DNA from: an uncultured Akkermansia sp.
GTDB taxonomy: Bacteria > Verrucomicrobiota > Verrucomicrobiia > Verrucomicrobiales > Akkermansiaceae
Length of the DNA: 38,286 nt
Reading direction: 5' to 3'
Assembly: GCA_947629715.1 (NCBI GenBank)
Contig: CANRET010000013.1
Span: forward strand, 1 to 38,286
Shown here: one piece after another, positions 7,761 through 16,143 of the stretch
How positions within the stretch are numbered: position 1 is the first letter of the stretch
Layout: every line of letters starts with the position of its first letter
The notes under the pieces: generated by a model
Told to the model about the DNA's origin: nothing
The model's database searches: none
What the model saw: only the letters and a program-made list of their open reading frames with translations
Program-made: the position numbers and the translations under genes

Positions 7761-8330
7761 TCAGTAGAGGGGTGTGTTGATATGAAAATCAGCTTCTGCT
7801 TCCGCCAAAGTGCAGCGGCAGCGGTCTTTTTCAGAGAGAATGACATCCGCTGCGGGGAGGCGCCAATCAATGCCCAGCTCCGGGTCATCCCAGGCGATGC
7901 CGCTTTCGCTTTCCGGCGCGTAATAATTGTCGCACTTGTATTGAAAAACGGCTTGAGGACTCAGCACGGCAAAGCCATGTGCAAATCCGCGCGGAATAAA
8001 GAGACGACGGTGATTTTCATCGTTGAGCTCCACCGCCACATGCTGTCCATAGGTAGGCGATCCTCGCCGAATATCCACCGCGACGTCCAACACGCGTCCT
8101 CTGGCCACGCTTACCAACTTGCTTTGCGTGTGCGGCATCCTTTGATAGTGCAGCCCGCGTACCACGCCATACCCGGACATACTCTCGTTATCCTGCACAA
8201 ACGTGGTTTTCAACACTGCCGATTCAAACTCGCGCTCCGAGTAGGATTCAAAGAAATACCCACGTTGGTCACCGAACACGCGAGGCTCGATGATGAGAAC
8301 GTCCGGAATGCTTGTCGGTATCAGCTTCAT
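7761..8330 (-). CDS. rfbC: dTDP-4-dehydrorhamnose 3,5-epimerase
   Basis: This cupin-fold enzyme epimerises C3 and C5 of dTDP-4-keto-6-deoxyglucose. The 189-residue product has the family motifs in order: [41 protein letters not shown] (catalytic His), [34 protein letters not shown] and [20 protein letters not shown]. Its ATG overlaps the rfbA stop codon by four bases (ATGA), indicating translational coupling within rfbACD. Confidence 0.96.
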   Translation of the reverse strand: MKLIPTSIPDVLIIEPRVFGDQRGYFFESYSEREFESAVLKTTFVQDNESMSGYGVVRGLHYQRMPHTQSKLVSVARGRVLDVAVDIRRGSPTYGQHVAVELNDENHRRLFIPRGFAHGFAVLSPQAVFQYKCDNYYAPESESGIAWDDPELGIDWRLPAADVILSEKDRCRCTLAEAEADFHINTPLY

Positions 8331-9211
8331 GGCTTGAAACTTTGTTCGGATAATGATATCAGGTAGCGACCGTAGCCGTTGCGCTCCATGGGTCTGGCAA
8401 GCTCGCGCAGGCGGGCGGAGTCAATCCATCCGTTTTCCCAGGCTATGCCCTCCAGACAAGCGATTTTATTGCCGGTGCGCTTCTCAATGACTTCCACGAA
8501 AGTAGAAGCCTCGGAGAGGGAGTCATGCGTGCCGGTGTCCAACCAGGCGTAGCCGCGACCCATGGTCTGTATCTTCAATTTCCCCGCTTGCAAATAGGCC
8601 CGGTTGACGGAAGTGATCTCAAGCTCTCCTCGGGCGGAAGGCTTGATAGACGCAGCAATTTCTACCACATCGTTCGGGTAGAAGTAGAGTCCCACCACGG
8701 CATAGTTAGACTTGGGAAGCTGAGGCTTTTCTTCCAGCGAGATGCAGTTGCCGGCGGCATCCAGCTCGGCCACGCCGTAGCGCTCCGGGTCGGCTACGCG
8801 GTAGCCGAAAATGGCTGCATACCCTTCATTTGTCTGTTGCACAGCGCGCTGCAACAGCTCGGAAAACCCGGCGCCGTGGAACAAATTATCGCCCAGCACG
8901 AGACACACTGAGTCATCGCCGATGAAGTCGCGACCGATGATAAAGGCCTGCGCCAGACCCTCCGGGCGCGGCTGCTCTGCGTAAGAGAAGCTTACGCCCC
9001 AATCGCTGCCGTTCCCGAGAAGTCGCCGGAAGTTGGGCAGATCCTCCGGAGTGGAAATGATGAGAATTTCCCGGATTCCTGCCAGCATGAGCGTGGATAT
9101 CGGGTAGTACACCATCGGTTTGTCAAAGACGGGAAGCAGTTGCTTGCTCACGCCCTTTGTGATAGGGTAGAGACGCGTTCCTGATCCACCGGCTAATACG
9201 ATGCCTTTCAT
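8327..9211 (-). CDS. rfbA: Glucose-1-phosphate thymidylyltransferase
   Basis: This enzyme joins dTTP and glucose-1-phosphate to dTDP-glucose, the first step to dTDP-L-rhamnose. The 294-residue product is of normal length and opens with [18 protein letters not shown] (nucleotide loop), followed by [30 protein letters not shown] and [11 protein letters not shown] are also conserved. The frame stays open a further 195 bases upstream, but that part is Pro-rich, overlaps the amidase gene and lies upstream of the promoter, so ATG 9211 is taken. rfbB (the 4,6-dehydratase) is not next to it and must be elsewhere if the pathway is complete. Confidence 0.96.
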   Translation of the reverse strand: MKGIVLAGGSGTRLYPITKGVSKQLLPVFDKPMVYYPISTLMLAGIREILIISTPEDLPNFRRLLGNGSDWGVSFSYAEQPRPEGLAQAFIIGRDFIGDDSVCLVLGDNLFHGAGFSELLQRAVQQTNEGYAAIFGYRVADPERYGVAELDAAGNCISLEEKPQLPKSNYAVVGLYFYPNDVVEIAASIKPSARGELEITSVNRAYLQAGKLKIQTMGRGYAWLDTGTHDSLSEASTFVEVIEKRTGNKIACLEGIAWENGWIDSARLRELARPMERNGYGRYLISLSEQSFKP

Positions 9212-9222
9212 AGCTGCGTGAG

Positions 9223-9250
9223 ATTTTACCTGAAGTTTCGTCATTGGCAA
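9223..9250 (-). promoter_or_regulatory. Promoter of rfbACD
   Basis: On the reverse strand TTGCCA (9250-9245), a 16-bp spacer and TAAAAT (9228-9223). The predicted start at about 9216 leaves a 5-base leader before the rfbA ATG. Confidence 0.55.
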
Positions 9251-9260
9251 GAGCAAAACA

Positions 9261-10070
9261 TTATCTGCCCTCCAAGTAGCGCACAGTGCCTTCGCCGATG
9301 GCGCGGGCGAATTGGCGGGCGTTGGCGGGGGCGTTGAGGTAGCGGGCGTGTTCGGGGTTGGAGAGAAAAACGGCCTCGGTGATGGCGGCAGGCACGAAGG
9401 AATCATTGCACGTGTTCAGCCAATCGCCGCCGCCCTTGTGGCCATCCGTCCGAACCACGACGCCGCAGGGGATGCCGTGGTTGGGCAGGCCGCAATTAAA
9501 GATGCGACGGTTCATGGTATCGGCCATCGTTGTGGCGAGAGTAACGCCCACCGGATTGCAGTAGAATGCGCCTTTGTTGGAGATGCGCCAGGAATCCGAA
9601 TCGCTGTTGAGGTGCAGAAAAATGACGGCTGCGGGCTTGCAGTCGAGTGCGCGGTCGGCGCTCAGAATGCCGACGGCCATGCGTTTCGGATGGTGACGCG
9701 AGAGGTACACCGCTGCAGGTTGAGGTGTTTTCACCTGAATGACGCCGATGCGTTTGGCCTCTTTTGCCAGTGCGGGGTCTGTCGGGGTATCGCCTCGGTT
9801 GATGACAATGCACTTATACCCGGCTTGTTCGATGACGTTTTTCACATCTCCGGCGTACTTGTACCAGAATTCGCACTCTTCCAGCGCACCGCCTTGTGAG
9901 GCGTCCGGCGTGCGCGCGCCCTGTCCGCCGCGACCGGGAGCGTAGTAGTGTCCGATGTCCAGCGCCACCGTGCGCGATTCGCGGACTTGACGCTGCATCT
10001 GCTGCTGCGCGCACTGCGCAGCGAGCGCCCAGACCAGCGCAGCAATCAAAAAACGCAGTATCCGTTTCAT
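9261..10070 (-). CDS. Exported N-acetylmuramoyl-L-alanine amidase (Amidase_3 type)
   Basis: The 269-residue protein begins with a signal peptide (about residues 1-21) and is predicted to act in the periplasm on the peptide side chain of peptidoglycan. The Amidase_3 zinc site is recognisable though divergent: VALDIGHYY supplies the first His (usually DPGHGG), LEECEFW the first Glu, FLHLNSDSD the second His (usually SIHAN), and [12 protein letters not shown] the catalytic Glu. C-terminal features such as [12 protein letters not shown] also fit. There is no SPOR, AMIN or SH3 targeting domain. It follows ruvB by 21 bases and probably shares its transcript. Confidence 0.85.
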   Translation of the reverse strand: MKRILRFLIAALVWALAAQCAQQQMQRQVRESRTVALDIGHYYAPGRGGQGARTPDASQGGALEECEFWYKYAGDVKNVIEQAGYKCIVINRGDTPTDPALAKEAKRIGVIQVKTPQPAAVYLSRHHPKRMAVGILSADRALDCKPAAVIFLHLNSDSDSWRISNKGAFYCNPVGVTLATTMADTMNRRIFNCGLPNHGIPCGVVVRTDGHKGGGDWLNTCNDSFVPAAITEAVFLSNPEHARYLNAPANARQFARAIGEGTVRYLEGR

Positions 10071-10091
10071 GTTGTGGATGAGGAAAAAGGA

Positions 10092-11123
10092 TCAGAGCGG
10101 CAGGTGCCCCTGGTCGCCGCGCACCATTGTCACACCGAGCTTTGAGTAGGCAGACGGCATCGCTTCGCGTCCGCGCGGAGTGCGCTTGATGTAGCCCTGC
10201 ATAATGAGGAAGGGTTCATGTACATCTTCCAGCGTGGAGGCGTCTTCCCCCAGCGCCACCGCCAGCGAGGACAATCCTACCGGTCCGCCATCGAACTTGT
10301 AAATCATCGTTTCCAGAATGCGCTTATCCATCTCGTCCAGTCCGTCGGCGTCGATGTCGATCATCTCCAGCGCTCCTTCTGCTGTCTTGGCGGTAATGTC
10401 GCCGTTGGATCGCACTTGAGCGTAGTCGCGAACCCAGCGCAGAAGCGCATTGGCCACACGAGGGGTGCCTCGGGAGCGTCGCGCGATGGCTTCTGCACCC
10501 TCGGGAGTGATGGAAATGTTCAAGAGACGGGCGGAGCGGGTAAGGATGCTGCAGATTTCAGCCGTGGTGTAGTAATCCAAGCGGTTGGCAATGCCGAAGC
10601 GCGAACGCAGGGGGCCGGTGAGCATGCCGCTCCGCGTGGTGGCGCCGATGAGAGTGAAAGGCTTGAGCCGCATATTGACAGAGCGTGCCGCCGGCCCTTG
10701 ATCGATCATGATGTCGAGCCGGAAATCCTCCATGGCGGGGTACAGGTACTCCTCCACGGCGGGGTTCAATCGGTGAATCTCGTCAATAAAAAGCACGTCG
10801 CCTTCCTCCAGACGGGTGAGCAGTCCGGCCAAATCACGAGCCTTTTCGATTTGCGGTCCGGAAGCAATGTAGAGATTGCGTCCCACGGCGTGGGCGATGA
10901 TGTAGGCGAGCGTCGTTTTACCCAGTCCGGGAGGCCCGCTGAGCAGCACGTGGTCGAGCACATCCCCGCGTTGCTTCGCCGCTGCCACCATGAGCATGAG
11001 CCTTTCCTTCACCTTTTCCTGTCCGCAAAATTCGCTGAAATCAGGCGGTCGCAGAGTGAGCTCCTGTTCATTTGAGGGAGCTTCGGTGAGGCGACTGTAG
11101 ATGGATGGCGAGGGGTCCGGCAT
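10092..11123 (-). CDS. ruvB: Holliday junction branch-migration helicase RuvB
   Basis: This is the hexameric AAA+ motor that, with RuvA, drives branch migration of recombination junctions. The 343-residue product has [12 protein letters not shown] at the N-terminus, Walker [12 protein letters not shown], Walker [12 protein letters not shown], sensor [18 protein letters not shown] with the arginine finger, and a C-terminal winged helix ([16 protein letters not shown], then [12 protein letters not shown]). A TTG start three codons upstream (11132) is possible; ATG 11123 is chosen. ruvA and ruvC are not adjacent. The gene follows the nitroreductase gene closely and precedes the amidase gene. Confidence 0.97.
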   Translation of the reverse strand: MPDPSPSIYSRLTEAPSNEQELTLRPPDFSEFCGQEKVKERLMLMVAAAKQRGDVLDHVLLSGPPGLGKTTLAYIIAHAVGRNLYIASGPQIEKARDLAGLLTRLEEGDVLFIDEIHRLNPAVEEYLYPAMEDFRLDIMIDQGPAARSVNMRLKPFTLIGATTRSGMLTGPLRSRFGIANRLDYYTTAEICSILTRSARLLNISITPEGAEAIARRSRGTPRVANALLRWVRDYAQVRSNGDITAKTAEGALEMIDIDADGLDEMDKRILETMIYKFDGGPVGLSSLAVALGEDASTLEDVHEPFLIMQGYIKRTPRGREAMPSAYSKLGVTMVRGDQGHLPL

Positions 11124-11144
11124 GCTCGTCAAGGGCAGGGGTGA

Positions 11145-11669
11145 TCAGGCGTAAAGGATGTAGTCGCCCTTGCGGGGTTTGGCGTGTCCGATGCCGTCCT
11201 CCGCTGCATGACCGAGGATGCAGATGCCCAAACCTTCATAGCGGGTCGGGTCGATTCCCCAACGCTCCAGAATGGCGCGCCCCTCCGGCAATTCGAACAT
11301 CTCCTTGCCGCGGTTAATCCAGCAGGAACCCAGCCCCACGGCGTGCGCTGCCAGCATGAGATTGCCCATCACCAACGTCGCGTCCTGCAGCGGCGTGGGC
11401 GCCTCTTTGTCAGCCATCACAAACACCGCCGCCGGCGCCCCGTAGAATGGATCCACGTCTTTGCCCCATATCCGTCCGTTGAGAGCGGAGAGTTCTTTGA
11501 GTTGAGCGGCATCCGTGACCACCACCATGCGGGGAGATTGCGTGCCATGTCCGGTGGGGGCGTAGGTCCCTGCTTCCAGCACCTTCTCCAAATCGGAGCA
11601 ATCCACCGGTTCTTTCGTGTATTTCCGGCAGCTGCGTCGCTCTTTGATGTCAACGAGAGTTTCTTTCAT
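11145..11669 (-). CDS. Nitroreductase-family flavoprotein
   Basis: The 174-residue FMN-dependent oxidoreductase has the N-terminal motif RRSCRKYTKEPVD (FMN phosphate contact), APTGHGTQSP and the C-terminal GLGICILGHA. The central region (GNLMLAAHAVGLGSCWINR) is typical of the family. Members reduce nitro compounds, quinones or flavins with NAD(P)H, and the physiological substrate cannot be told. It heads an apparent operon with ruvB (12-20 bases apart) and the amidase gene, and has its own good promoter. Confidence 0.92.
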   Translation of the reverse strand: MKETLVDIKERRSCRKYTKEPVDCSDLEKVLEAGTYAPTGHGTQSPRMVVVTDAAQLKELSALNGRIWGKDVDPFYGAPAAVFVMADKEAPTPLQDATLVMGNLMLAAHAVGLGSCWINRGKEMFELPEGRAILERWGIDPTRYEGLGICILGHAAEDGIGHAKPRKGDYILYA

Positions 11670-11680
11670 ATCCGCTGCTT

Positions 11681-11709
11681 ATTCTACACGATTTTTCCCT
11701 CACTGGCAA
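11681..11709 (-). promoter_or_regulatory. Promoter of the nitroreductase-ruvB-amidase operon
   Basis: On the reverse strand TTGCCA (11709-11704), 17-bp spacer, TAGAAT (11686-11681). The predicted start at about 11674 leaves a 5-base leader. Confidence 0.65.
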
Positions 11710-11817
11710 CACTGCGAATTCCAAAAACAACCGGAACGTGCGGCAAAAAGAGGTCCATGACCCATGTCGTATGGGATGCTGCAGTGCGCCATTTGTCCAA
11801 CAGTCATTTACTTTTAC

Positions 11818-11846
11818 TTGCGGGAGGAAAATGAATGTGCTATAAG
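11818..11846 (+). promoter_or_regulatory. Promoter of the exported-protein pair
   Basis: TTGCGG (11818-11823), 17-bp spacer, TATAAG (11841-11846). The predicted start at about 11853 leaves a 7-base leader before ATG 11860. The AAGGAAG at 11844-11850 looks like a ribosome site but would lie mostly upstream of this start. Confidence 0.45.
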
Positions 11847-11859
11847 GAAGAGACTACCG

Positions 11860-12681
11860 ATGAGACTGTGGCACATAGCAGCGCTGTTGGCGGCGGAAGC
11901 TGTATGCGCGGCGGAATTGACGGAGCCGACGGCGCAGGCGAAGCTCGGCGGGATGCGCTGCATTTACGCTTCGCCGCACGATGGGAGCGGACGCCGCATG
12001 GAATTGCGGGTCGTGGTGAGTCCGATGGAATCCGGTTGGCAGGTGAATGAAGCGGGGGCTCGAGCGCAGCGCATTCGAGGCACGGATCAGAACGGTAACA
12101 CGCTGAGCAGCGCTCCTTGCGCTTGGGGAGAATCTGCCGGAAATCCCGGATCTCGCACCGCCGTCTTCATTTTTCCGCTCCCGAAGCGGGTGGATTACCT
12201 GTTAGTGAATGAAGTACTCCAGGTGCGGCTGGCTCGCAACCCGCGCAAGCTGGAGCCTTTGGAGATTGACCTGCTCAAGCCGACGGAACTTCCTGTGCCG
12301 GGCGGTGAGGGAGCCATTCGCTGCATCCCGGCGGAGAAGAATGGTCGCGTCGCGAATCGCGATGCGGATGGCTCGCTTCTGCGTGCAGACATCACGCTCA
12401 TCTGTCCTGTCGGGGTGAGCGTCTTGCGTGCCGTGCGCGTGTGGAGCGCCTCGGAGACGTCCGTTTCCGGGAATGCGAATCACGCGACGCAAGATTTGGA
12501 GGTGCGTCACTTCACCACGGATCAGGGTGAGACAGGTACGAGTATTGTCCTCTGGAACGCCGGTGAAAAGGAGCGCCTGCAGCTTGAGCTTTGCTCCGGC
12601 CAACGCGCCGTAAGCGTGCCGCTGCGCTTTCGCGCCATGCTCGGTGATCGTTCCGTTCGTACTGCACAAACTGCGTCATGA
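11860..12681 (+). CDS. Exported protein of unknown function, first of a tandem pair
   Basis: Not recognised. The 273-residue product has a signal peptide (MRLWHIAALLAAEAVCAAEL, cleavage near residue 18) and a beta-rich mature part with pairs of Cys at several places. An in-frame extension to 11764 is open but lacks a signal-like start and lies upstream of the promoter. The gene overlaps the next one by ATGA. The two proteins share layout and short blocks (DxxGNxL, RTxVFxF, a late VPLRFR / LPVRFR motif), suggesting an old tandem duplication. They are probably periplasmic or surface proteins that work together; no enzyme motif is seen. Confidence 0.75.
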   Translation: MRLWHIAALLAAEAVCAAELTEPTAQAKLGGMRCIYASPHDGSGRRMELRVVVSPMESGWQVNEAGARAQRIRGTDQNGNTLSSAPCAWGESAGNPGSRTAVFIFPLPKRVDYLLVNEVLQVRLARNPRKLEPLEIDLLKPTELPVPGGEGAIRCIPAEKNGRVANRDADGSLLRADITLICPVGVSVLRAVRVWSASETSVSGNANHATQDLEVRHFTTDQGETGTSIVLWNAGEKERLQLELCSGQRAVSVPLRFRAMLGDRSVRTAQTAS

Positions 12682-13433
12682 AACGACTGCTGCCCGTCAT
12701 CCTGCTTCTTGGCTGTTGGATTTCACCGTTGCGCGGCGCGGAGTCCCCCGAGGTGCGGGTACAGAGCGTTGAGTGCAGTTACGACGTGCCGGAGGGACAG
12801 GCGTGTTGTACGCTGAGACTGCACGTGCAGCTGCAGGAAGGCTCCTCTTTTGTACCGCCGTCGCCCGGAAATGAAGCCGCCTCGCCGCTCATTGGGGTGG
12901 ATGCGGAGGGCAACGTGTTGCTGGGCAAATTCCGTGCCGTGGAGTCCTGCATGGAACGCTGCCGAACGCTGGTATATGATTTTTACATGCGTCCGCGCGG
13001 AGGATGGATGGAGTTCAACACCTCTGTCACCGTCTTCTTTTCCGGAGCCGCCTTTCGCATGAATACGGAGGCGTTTGATCCCCGACAAGCGGGGGCGCTG
13101 AGGACTTTGAATCACACATTTTTTGTGGAGCCCCTTTCTCCCGCGCAGAAAATACCGGGGACGGTTTTGTTGCGCCTGGAGTACGCCCTCTCGCCGCTTG
13201 TTGCCGCTATCTCATTTTGCGACGAGGACGGCTCAGTCTGCGAGAGTCGCCTCATTGAAGGATCATACGATTCGGAGGAGGGTATGACGTCCGCCACTTA
13301 TCTTCTCCGCCCGGTTGCCGAACGCAAGTCCGTGCTGCGACTTTCTTTCTTTCATCCCCCGGTTCCGCATCGTCTCCCGGTGCGTTTCCGAATCTATCCG
13401 GGCCTTGTGGCCGAGCCGCCTTCGGCCGGTTGA
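12678..13433 (+). CDS. Exported protein of unknown function, second of a tandem pair
   Basis: Not recognised. The 251-residue product has a clear signal peptide (MKRLLPVILLLGCWISPLRGA, cleavage near 20) and a beta-rich, Cys-containing mature domain resembling the upstream neighbour in length and block order. The LLG-C context could also suggest lipoprotein processing at Cys13, but the residues after it do not fit a lipobox well. Translation is coupled to the first gene by a four-base overlap. It converges with lpxB (43-bp gap). Confidence 0.75.
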   Translation: MKRLLPVILLLGCWISPLRGAESPEVRVQSVECSYDVPEGQACCTLRLHVQLQEGSSFVPPSPGNEAASPLIGVDAEGNVLLGKFRAVESCMERCRTLVYDFYMRPRGGWMEFNTSVTVFFSGAAFRMNTEAFDPRQAGALRTLNHTFFVEPLSPAQKIPGTVLLRLEYALSPLVAAISFCDEDGSVCESRLIEGSYDSEEGMTSATYLLRPVAERKSVLRLSFFHPPVPHRLPVRFRIYPGLVAEPPSAG

Positions 13434-13476
13434 GCGTCACCCCTGCACTGTGCGGATTTTCGGCTCGTGAATCGGC

Positions 13477-14595
13477 TCAAAAAAGTTGCATGATTTCTCG
13501 CGCGGCTGTGGCGGCGGCGCCATCCTGTCCGGCCAGGCAAGAGACGGCGTCGCGCATAGCGTTCAGACTCTTCTTGCGTTCCTCGGGCTGCATAAGTCGC
13601 TCCAGCTCCGCAATGCAGTTGTCGGCGTTGAACTCATGCTGGATCAGCTCACGGGTGACCGGGGCGTTCGCCAGGATATTCACCATGCCGATGAAACGGA
13701 TGGTGAGCAAAAGACGTCCCAGCAGATAGGTGCCCCAAGCCACTTTGTACACCAGGGCAAAGGGCAGGTCGTGCAACGCGGCTTCCAGTGTGGCGGTGCC
13801 GGAGGTGACAAGGGCGACTTGCGCGCGGTCCATGAGCGAGTGGTAGTTGCCCAAGCGGATGTTGATGGTGTTTTCTTTCACTCCGGCGTGCGCCGTCATG
13901 CGCTGCATCATCTCCAGGAGTTTCGGAGATGAGGCGGATGTCTCCACGTTCCACTCCGGGTGCAGAGTCTGCAAACGCTTTGCCACCTGCAGGAAGATGG
14001 GGAAGTGACGTTCTACCTCGCGCGATCGGGAACCGGGAAAAAGTCCGATGAGCTGTGGGTCGCGGATTTTCGTGTTGCGCGTGGCCAGGATGTCGTCCGC
14101 CAGCGGATGCCCCACGAAGCGTGTACGCAGACCGGCGTTTTCAAAGAGAGGCTGCTCGAAGGGAAAAGTGCAGAGCATGAGGTCGAGCAGGGCGGCAAGC
14201 TTTGGGATGCGACCCTTGTGCCAGGCCCAGACCATCGGCGCGATGAACCAGATGATTTTGATGCCCGGACAGCGTGTGCGCACTCGCTTGGCGAGTCGTT
14301 GATTGAAGCCGGGATAGTCGATGAGCAGCAGAGCGTCCGGCTTGTCGGCCGCGATGCGTTCCTCCATTTCCCTGAGACGTCGCAGGAAGTAGCGTGCGTG
14401 GCACAGTACCTCCACCGCACCGATGACAGCGGCTTGTTCCGCCCAGTCCTCCACGGCATCCGGCGCCAGGGCGTGCATGCGACTTCCCCCCAACCCGGCA
14501 AAGGCAATATCCGGACGCAGCCTCAGCAGTTCCTGCATGAGCAGCGCGCCCTGTTTGTCGCCGCTTTTCTCGCCGGCCACCACATAGAATTTCAT
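13477..14595 (-). CDS. lpxB: Lipid-A-disaccharide synthase
   Basis: This GT19 inner-membrane-associated glycosyltransferase condenses UDP-diacylglucosamine with lipid X to form the lipid A disaccharide, so the organism makes a lipopolysaccharide outer membrane. The 372-residue product is normal in length. It opens with FYVVAGEKSGDKQGA (canonical GExSGD), then GLGGSRM, LLIDYPGFN and WFIAPMVWAWHKGRI. The UDP-binding half has LFPGSRSREVERHFP and SGTATLEAAL. The Glu of the usual GEASGD context is kept. The start codon coincides with the predicted +1 of its promoter. It is divergent from the dedA-family gene. Confidence 0.95.
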   Translation of the reverse strand: MKFYVVAGEKSGDKQGALLMQELLRLRPDIAFAGLGGSRMHALAPDAVEDWAEQAAVIGAVEVLCHARYFLRRLREMEERIAADKPDALLLIDYPGFNQRLAKRVRTRCPGIKIIWFIAPMVWAWHKGRIPKLAALLDLMLCTFPFEQPLFENAGLRTRFVGHPLADDILATRNTKIRDPQLIGLFPGSRSREVERHFPIFLQVAKRLQTLHPEWNVETSASSPKLLEMMQRMTAHAGVKENTINIRLGNYHSLMDRAQVALVTSGTATLEAALHDLPFALVYKVAWGTYLLGRLLLTIRFIGMVNILANAPVTRELIQHEFNADNCIAELERLMQPEERKKSLNAMRDAVSCLAGQDGAAATAAREIMQLF

Positions 14596-14601
14596 GCGCG
14601 C

Positions 14602-14631
14602 ATTCTAGCACATGCTCATGCGACGGCGCAA
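14602..14631 (-). promoter_or_regulatory. Promoter of lpxB
   Basis: On the reverse strand TTGCGC (14631-14626), 18-bp spacer, TAGAAT (14607-14602). The predicted +1 is the A of the lpxB ATG. Confidence 0.55.
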
Positions 14632-14639
14632 GAAAAGTC

Positions 14640-14668
14640 TTTCCATCGCGTCTGCTTGCGGGCATAAT
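14640..14668 (+). promoter_or_regulatory. Promoter of the dedA-family gene
   Basis: CATAAT (14663-14668), six bases before ATG 14675, putting +1 on the start codon. The -35 candidate TTTCCA (14640-14645, 17-bp spacer) is weak. Confidence 0.4.
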
Positions 14669-14674
14669 GATCGC

Positions 14675-15337
14675 ATGCACGAGTGGCTGGTCATCTGGAT
14701 GCAGTGGGTTGCGGACTTCGGGTACGCGGGGGTGGCGTCGCTCATGGCGATGGAGAGTTCGATTTTACCGGTGCCAAGTGAGGTAGTGGTGCCGCCGGCG
14801 GCGGTTTTGGCTGCTCACCCCGGTTCGTCTATGAGCTTCTTGGGCGTCGTGGCGGCAGGCACGGTGGGCTCTTACGTCGGTTCATGCGTCATGTACGCCG
14901 TTGCGCTATGGGTGGGTCGCCCGTTCATCTTGCGCTTCGGCAAATGGTTTTTTATGCCGGAGGGCAAAGTGGTCAAGGCGGAACTTTTCATGCAGCGTTA
15001 TTCCGCTCCCGGCATCTTTTTCGCGCGTTTTCTCCCGGTGGTGCGTCACCTCATCTCCATCCCTGCCGGCTTGGCGCGCGTCAACTTCTTCACCTTCTCC
15101 ATTGCCACCATCGTTGGCTCATCCCTCTGGTGCATCGTGCTTGCCTGGTTCGGCGACAAAATCGGACGAGAACACCCGGATATCCTGAAGTCCCCGGAGA
15201 CCCTGATTCACGCCGTGAAGGATGAAACGGGACTGATCGTGGGCGGCGTTTTGCTATTGGCCGTACTGTATGCGCTGATGCTTTTGATGACGAGAAAGAA
15301 GCGGGAAGAGCCTCAGAGCCGCGAGAGCGCGGACTGA
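14675..15337 (+). CDS. DedA-family membrane protein
   Basis: The 220-residue integral membrane protein of the DedA/VTT superfamily includes members that flip undecaprenyl phosphate or phospholipids. SLMAMESSILPVPSEVVVPPAAVLA is the conserved first re-entrant region with the acidic residue and Pro-Ser-Glu motif. FFARFLPVVRHLISIPAGLARV holds the RxxPxxR-type motif. Hydrophobic helices cover most of the chain and the tail is basic. ATG 14675 is chosen over 14612 because the promoter ends just before it and the extra residues are basic, not membrane-like. Its last 25 bases overlap the convergent purN gene. Confidence 0.9.
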   Translation: MHEWLVIWMQWVADFGYAGVASLMAMESSILPVPSEVVVPPAAVLAAHPGSSMSFLGVVAAGTVGSYVGSCVMYAVALWVGRPFILRFGKWFFMPEGKVVKAELFMQRYSAPGIFFARFLPVVRHLISIPAGLARVNFFTFSIATIVGSSLWCIVLAWFGDKIGREHPDILKSPETLIHAVKDETGLIVGGVLLLAVLYALMLLMTRKKREEPQSRESAD

Positions 15338-15891
15338 ATCGCAGCGGGGTAGAGGATATGCTCCTGCACCTGGATGCGTGCGTGGAGAGTCTCGGCTGTG
15401 TCATCCGGGAGTACGGGCACGTAAGCCTGCATGATGATTTCGCCCGTGTCCATACCGGCGTCCACGTAATGCACTGTGCAACCGGTCTGCGCAACTCCTG
15501 CTTCCAGCGCTTGTTTCCACGCCTCCACGCCCGGGAACTTCGGCAGCAGAGCAGGGTGGATATTCAGAATGCGGCGCGGGAAAACCTCGAGCAAGGGCTT
15601 CTTTACCAAGCGCATAAAGCCCGCCAGGCAGATCAAGTCCACCTGCATTTCCCTGAGTCGTTGCGCCAAAGCAGTCTGCTCCTCCTCCGGAAACTTGTTT
15701 TTGAAGCCCCGGCAGTCCAATATCGCCGTGGGCACCCCGCGTTGCGCCGCGCGCTTCAGGATGAAGGCGTCCGGGTTGTCGGAAAGCACAATGACGACAT
15801 CGGCATTCAACCGTCCGTCATCAATCGCATTGAATATCGATTGACAGTTGCTTCCGCTTCCGGAACCCAGCACAGCAAGTCGCGTCTTCAT
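15313..15891 (-). CDS. purN: Phosphoribosylglycinamide formyltransferase
   Basis: This enzyme transfers formyl from 10-formyl-THF to GAR in purine synthesis. The 192-residue product has the N-terminal VLGSGSGSNCQSI (GAR phosphate loop) and VLSDNPDAF. The catalytic triad lies in ILNIHPALLPKFPG (Asn and His) and YVDAGMDTGEI (Asp). The length is normal. The start codon lies two bases after the predicted transcription start. It overlaps the dedA-family gene tail to tail by 25 bp, so the two transcripts must read through each other's coding ends. Confidence 0.96.
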   Translation of the reverse strand: MKTRLAVLGSGSGSNCQSIFNAIDDGRLNADVVIVLSDNPDAFILKRAAQRGVPTAILDCRGFKNKFPEEEQTALAQRLREMQVDLICLAGFMRLVKKPLLEVFPRRILNIHPALLPKFPGVEAWKQALEAGVAQTGCTVHYVDAGMDTGEIIMQAYVPVLPDDTAETLHARIQVQEHILYPAAIQSALSRL

Positions 15892-15899
15892 ACGCCCAT

Positions 15900-15928
15900 A
15901 CTCTAGCTCAGCTGATGCTTTTTGTCAA
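15900..15928 (-). promoter_or_regulatory. Promoter of purN
   Basis: On the reverse strand a perfect TTGACA (15928-15923), 17-bp spacer and TAGAGT (15905-15900). Predicted start about 15893; ATG at 15891. Confidence 0.7.
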
Positions 15929-16104
15929 TCCGCCGCCTCTCACAAAGCAAGTCTGCAATTCAACGTTTTTTCATTCATTCGGCGTACTTATTTCGATATT
16001 TCTCCGTGGCCTCTTGCATTATTTCCCCCCTTCACGGATTTTTTATGATTTTTTCCTCCGACTTCCTGCATTTTTGGGGTAGCGCGTTCGGGAGTTCAAT
16101 TTCC

Positions 16105-16132
16105 TTGACAGCAGGGGCGAGTGTGATATTCT
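16105..16132 (+). promoter_or_regulatory. Promoter of fucP
   Basis: A perfect TTGACA (16105-16110), 16-bp spacer and TATTCT (16127-16132). Predicted start about 16139, 5 to 11 bases before the two possible ATGs. The 190 bp upstream are AT-rich with two GATTTTTT copies near 16040-16055, a possible regulator or UP region; no known operator is recognised. Confidence 0.6.
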
Positions 16133-16143
16133 GATACAGTCAC

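Noticed and set aside
8327..9406. Longer rfbA start at 9406
   Set aside because: The extra 65 residues are Pro/Ser/Thr-rich, overlap the amidase gene and lie upstream of the rfbA promoter; the family match begins at 9211.
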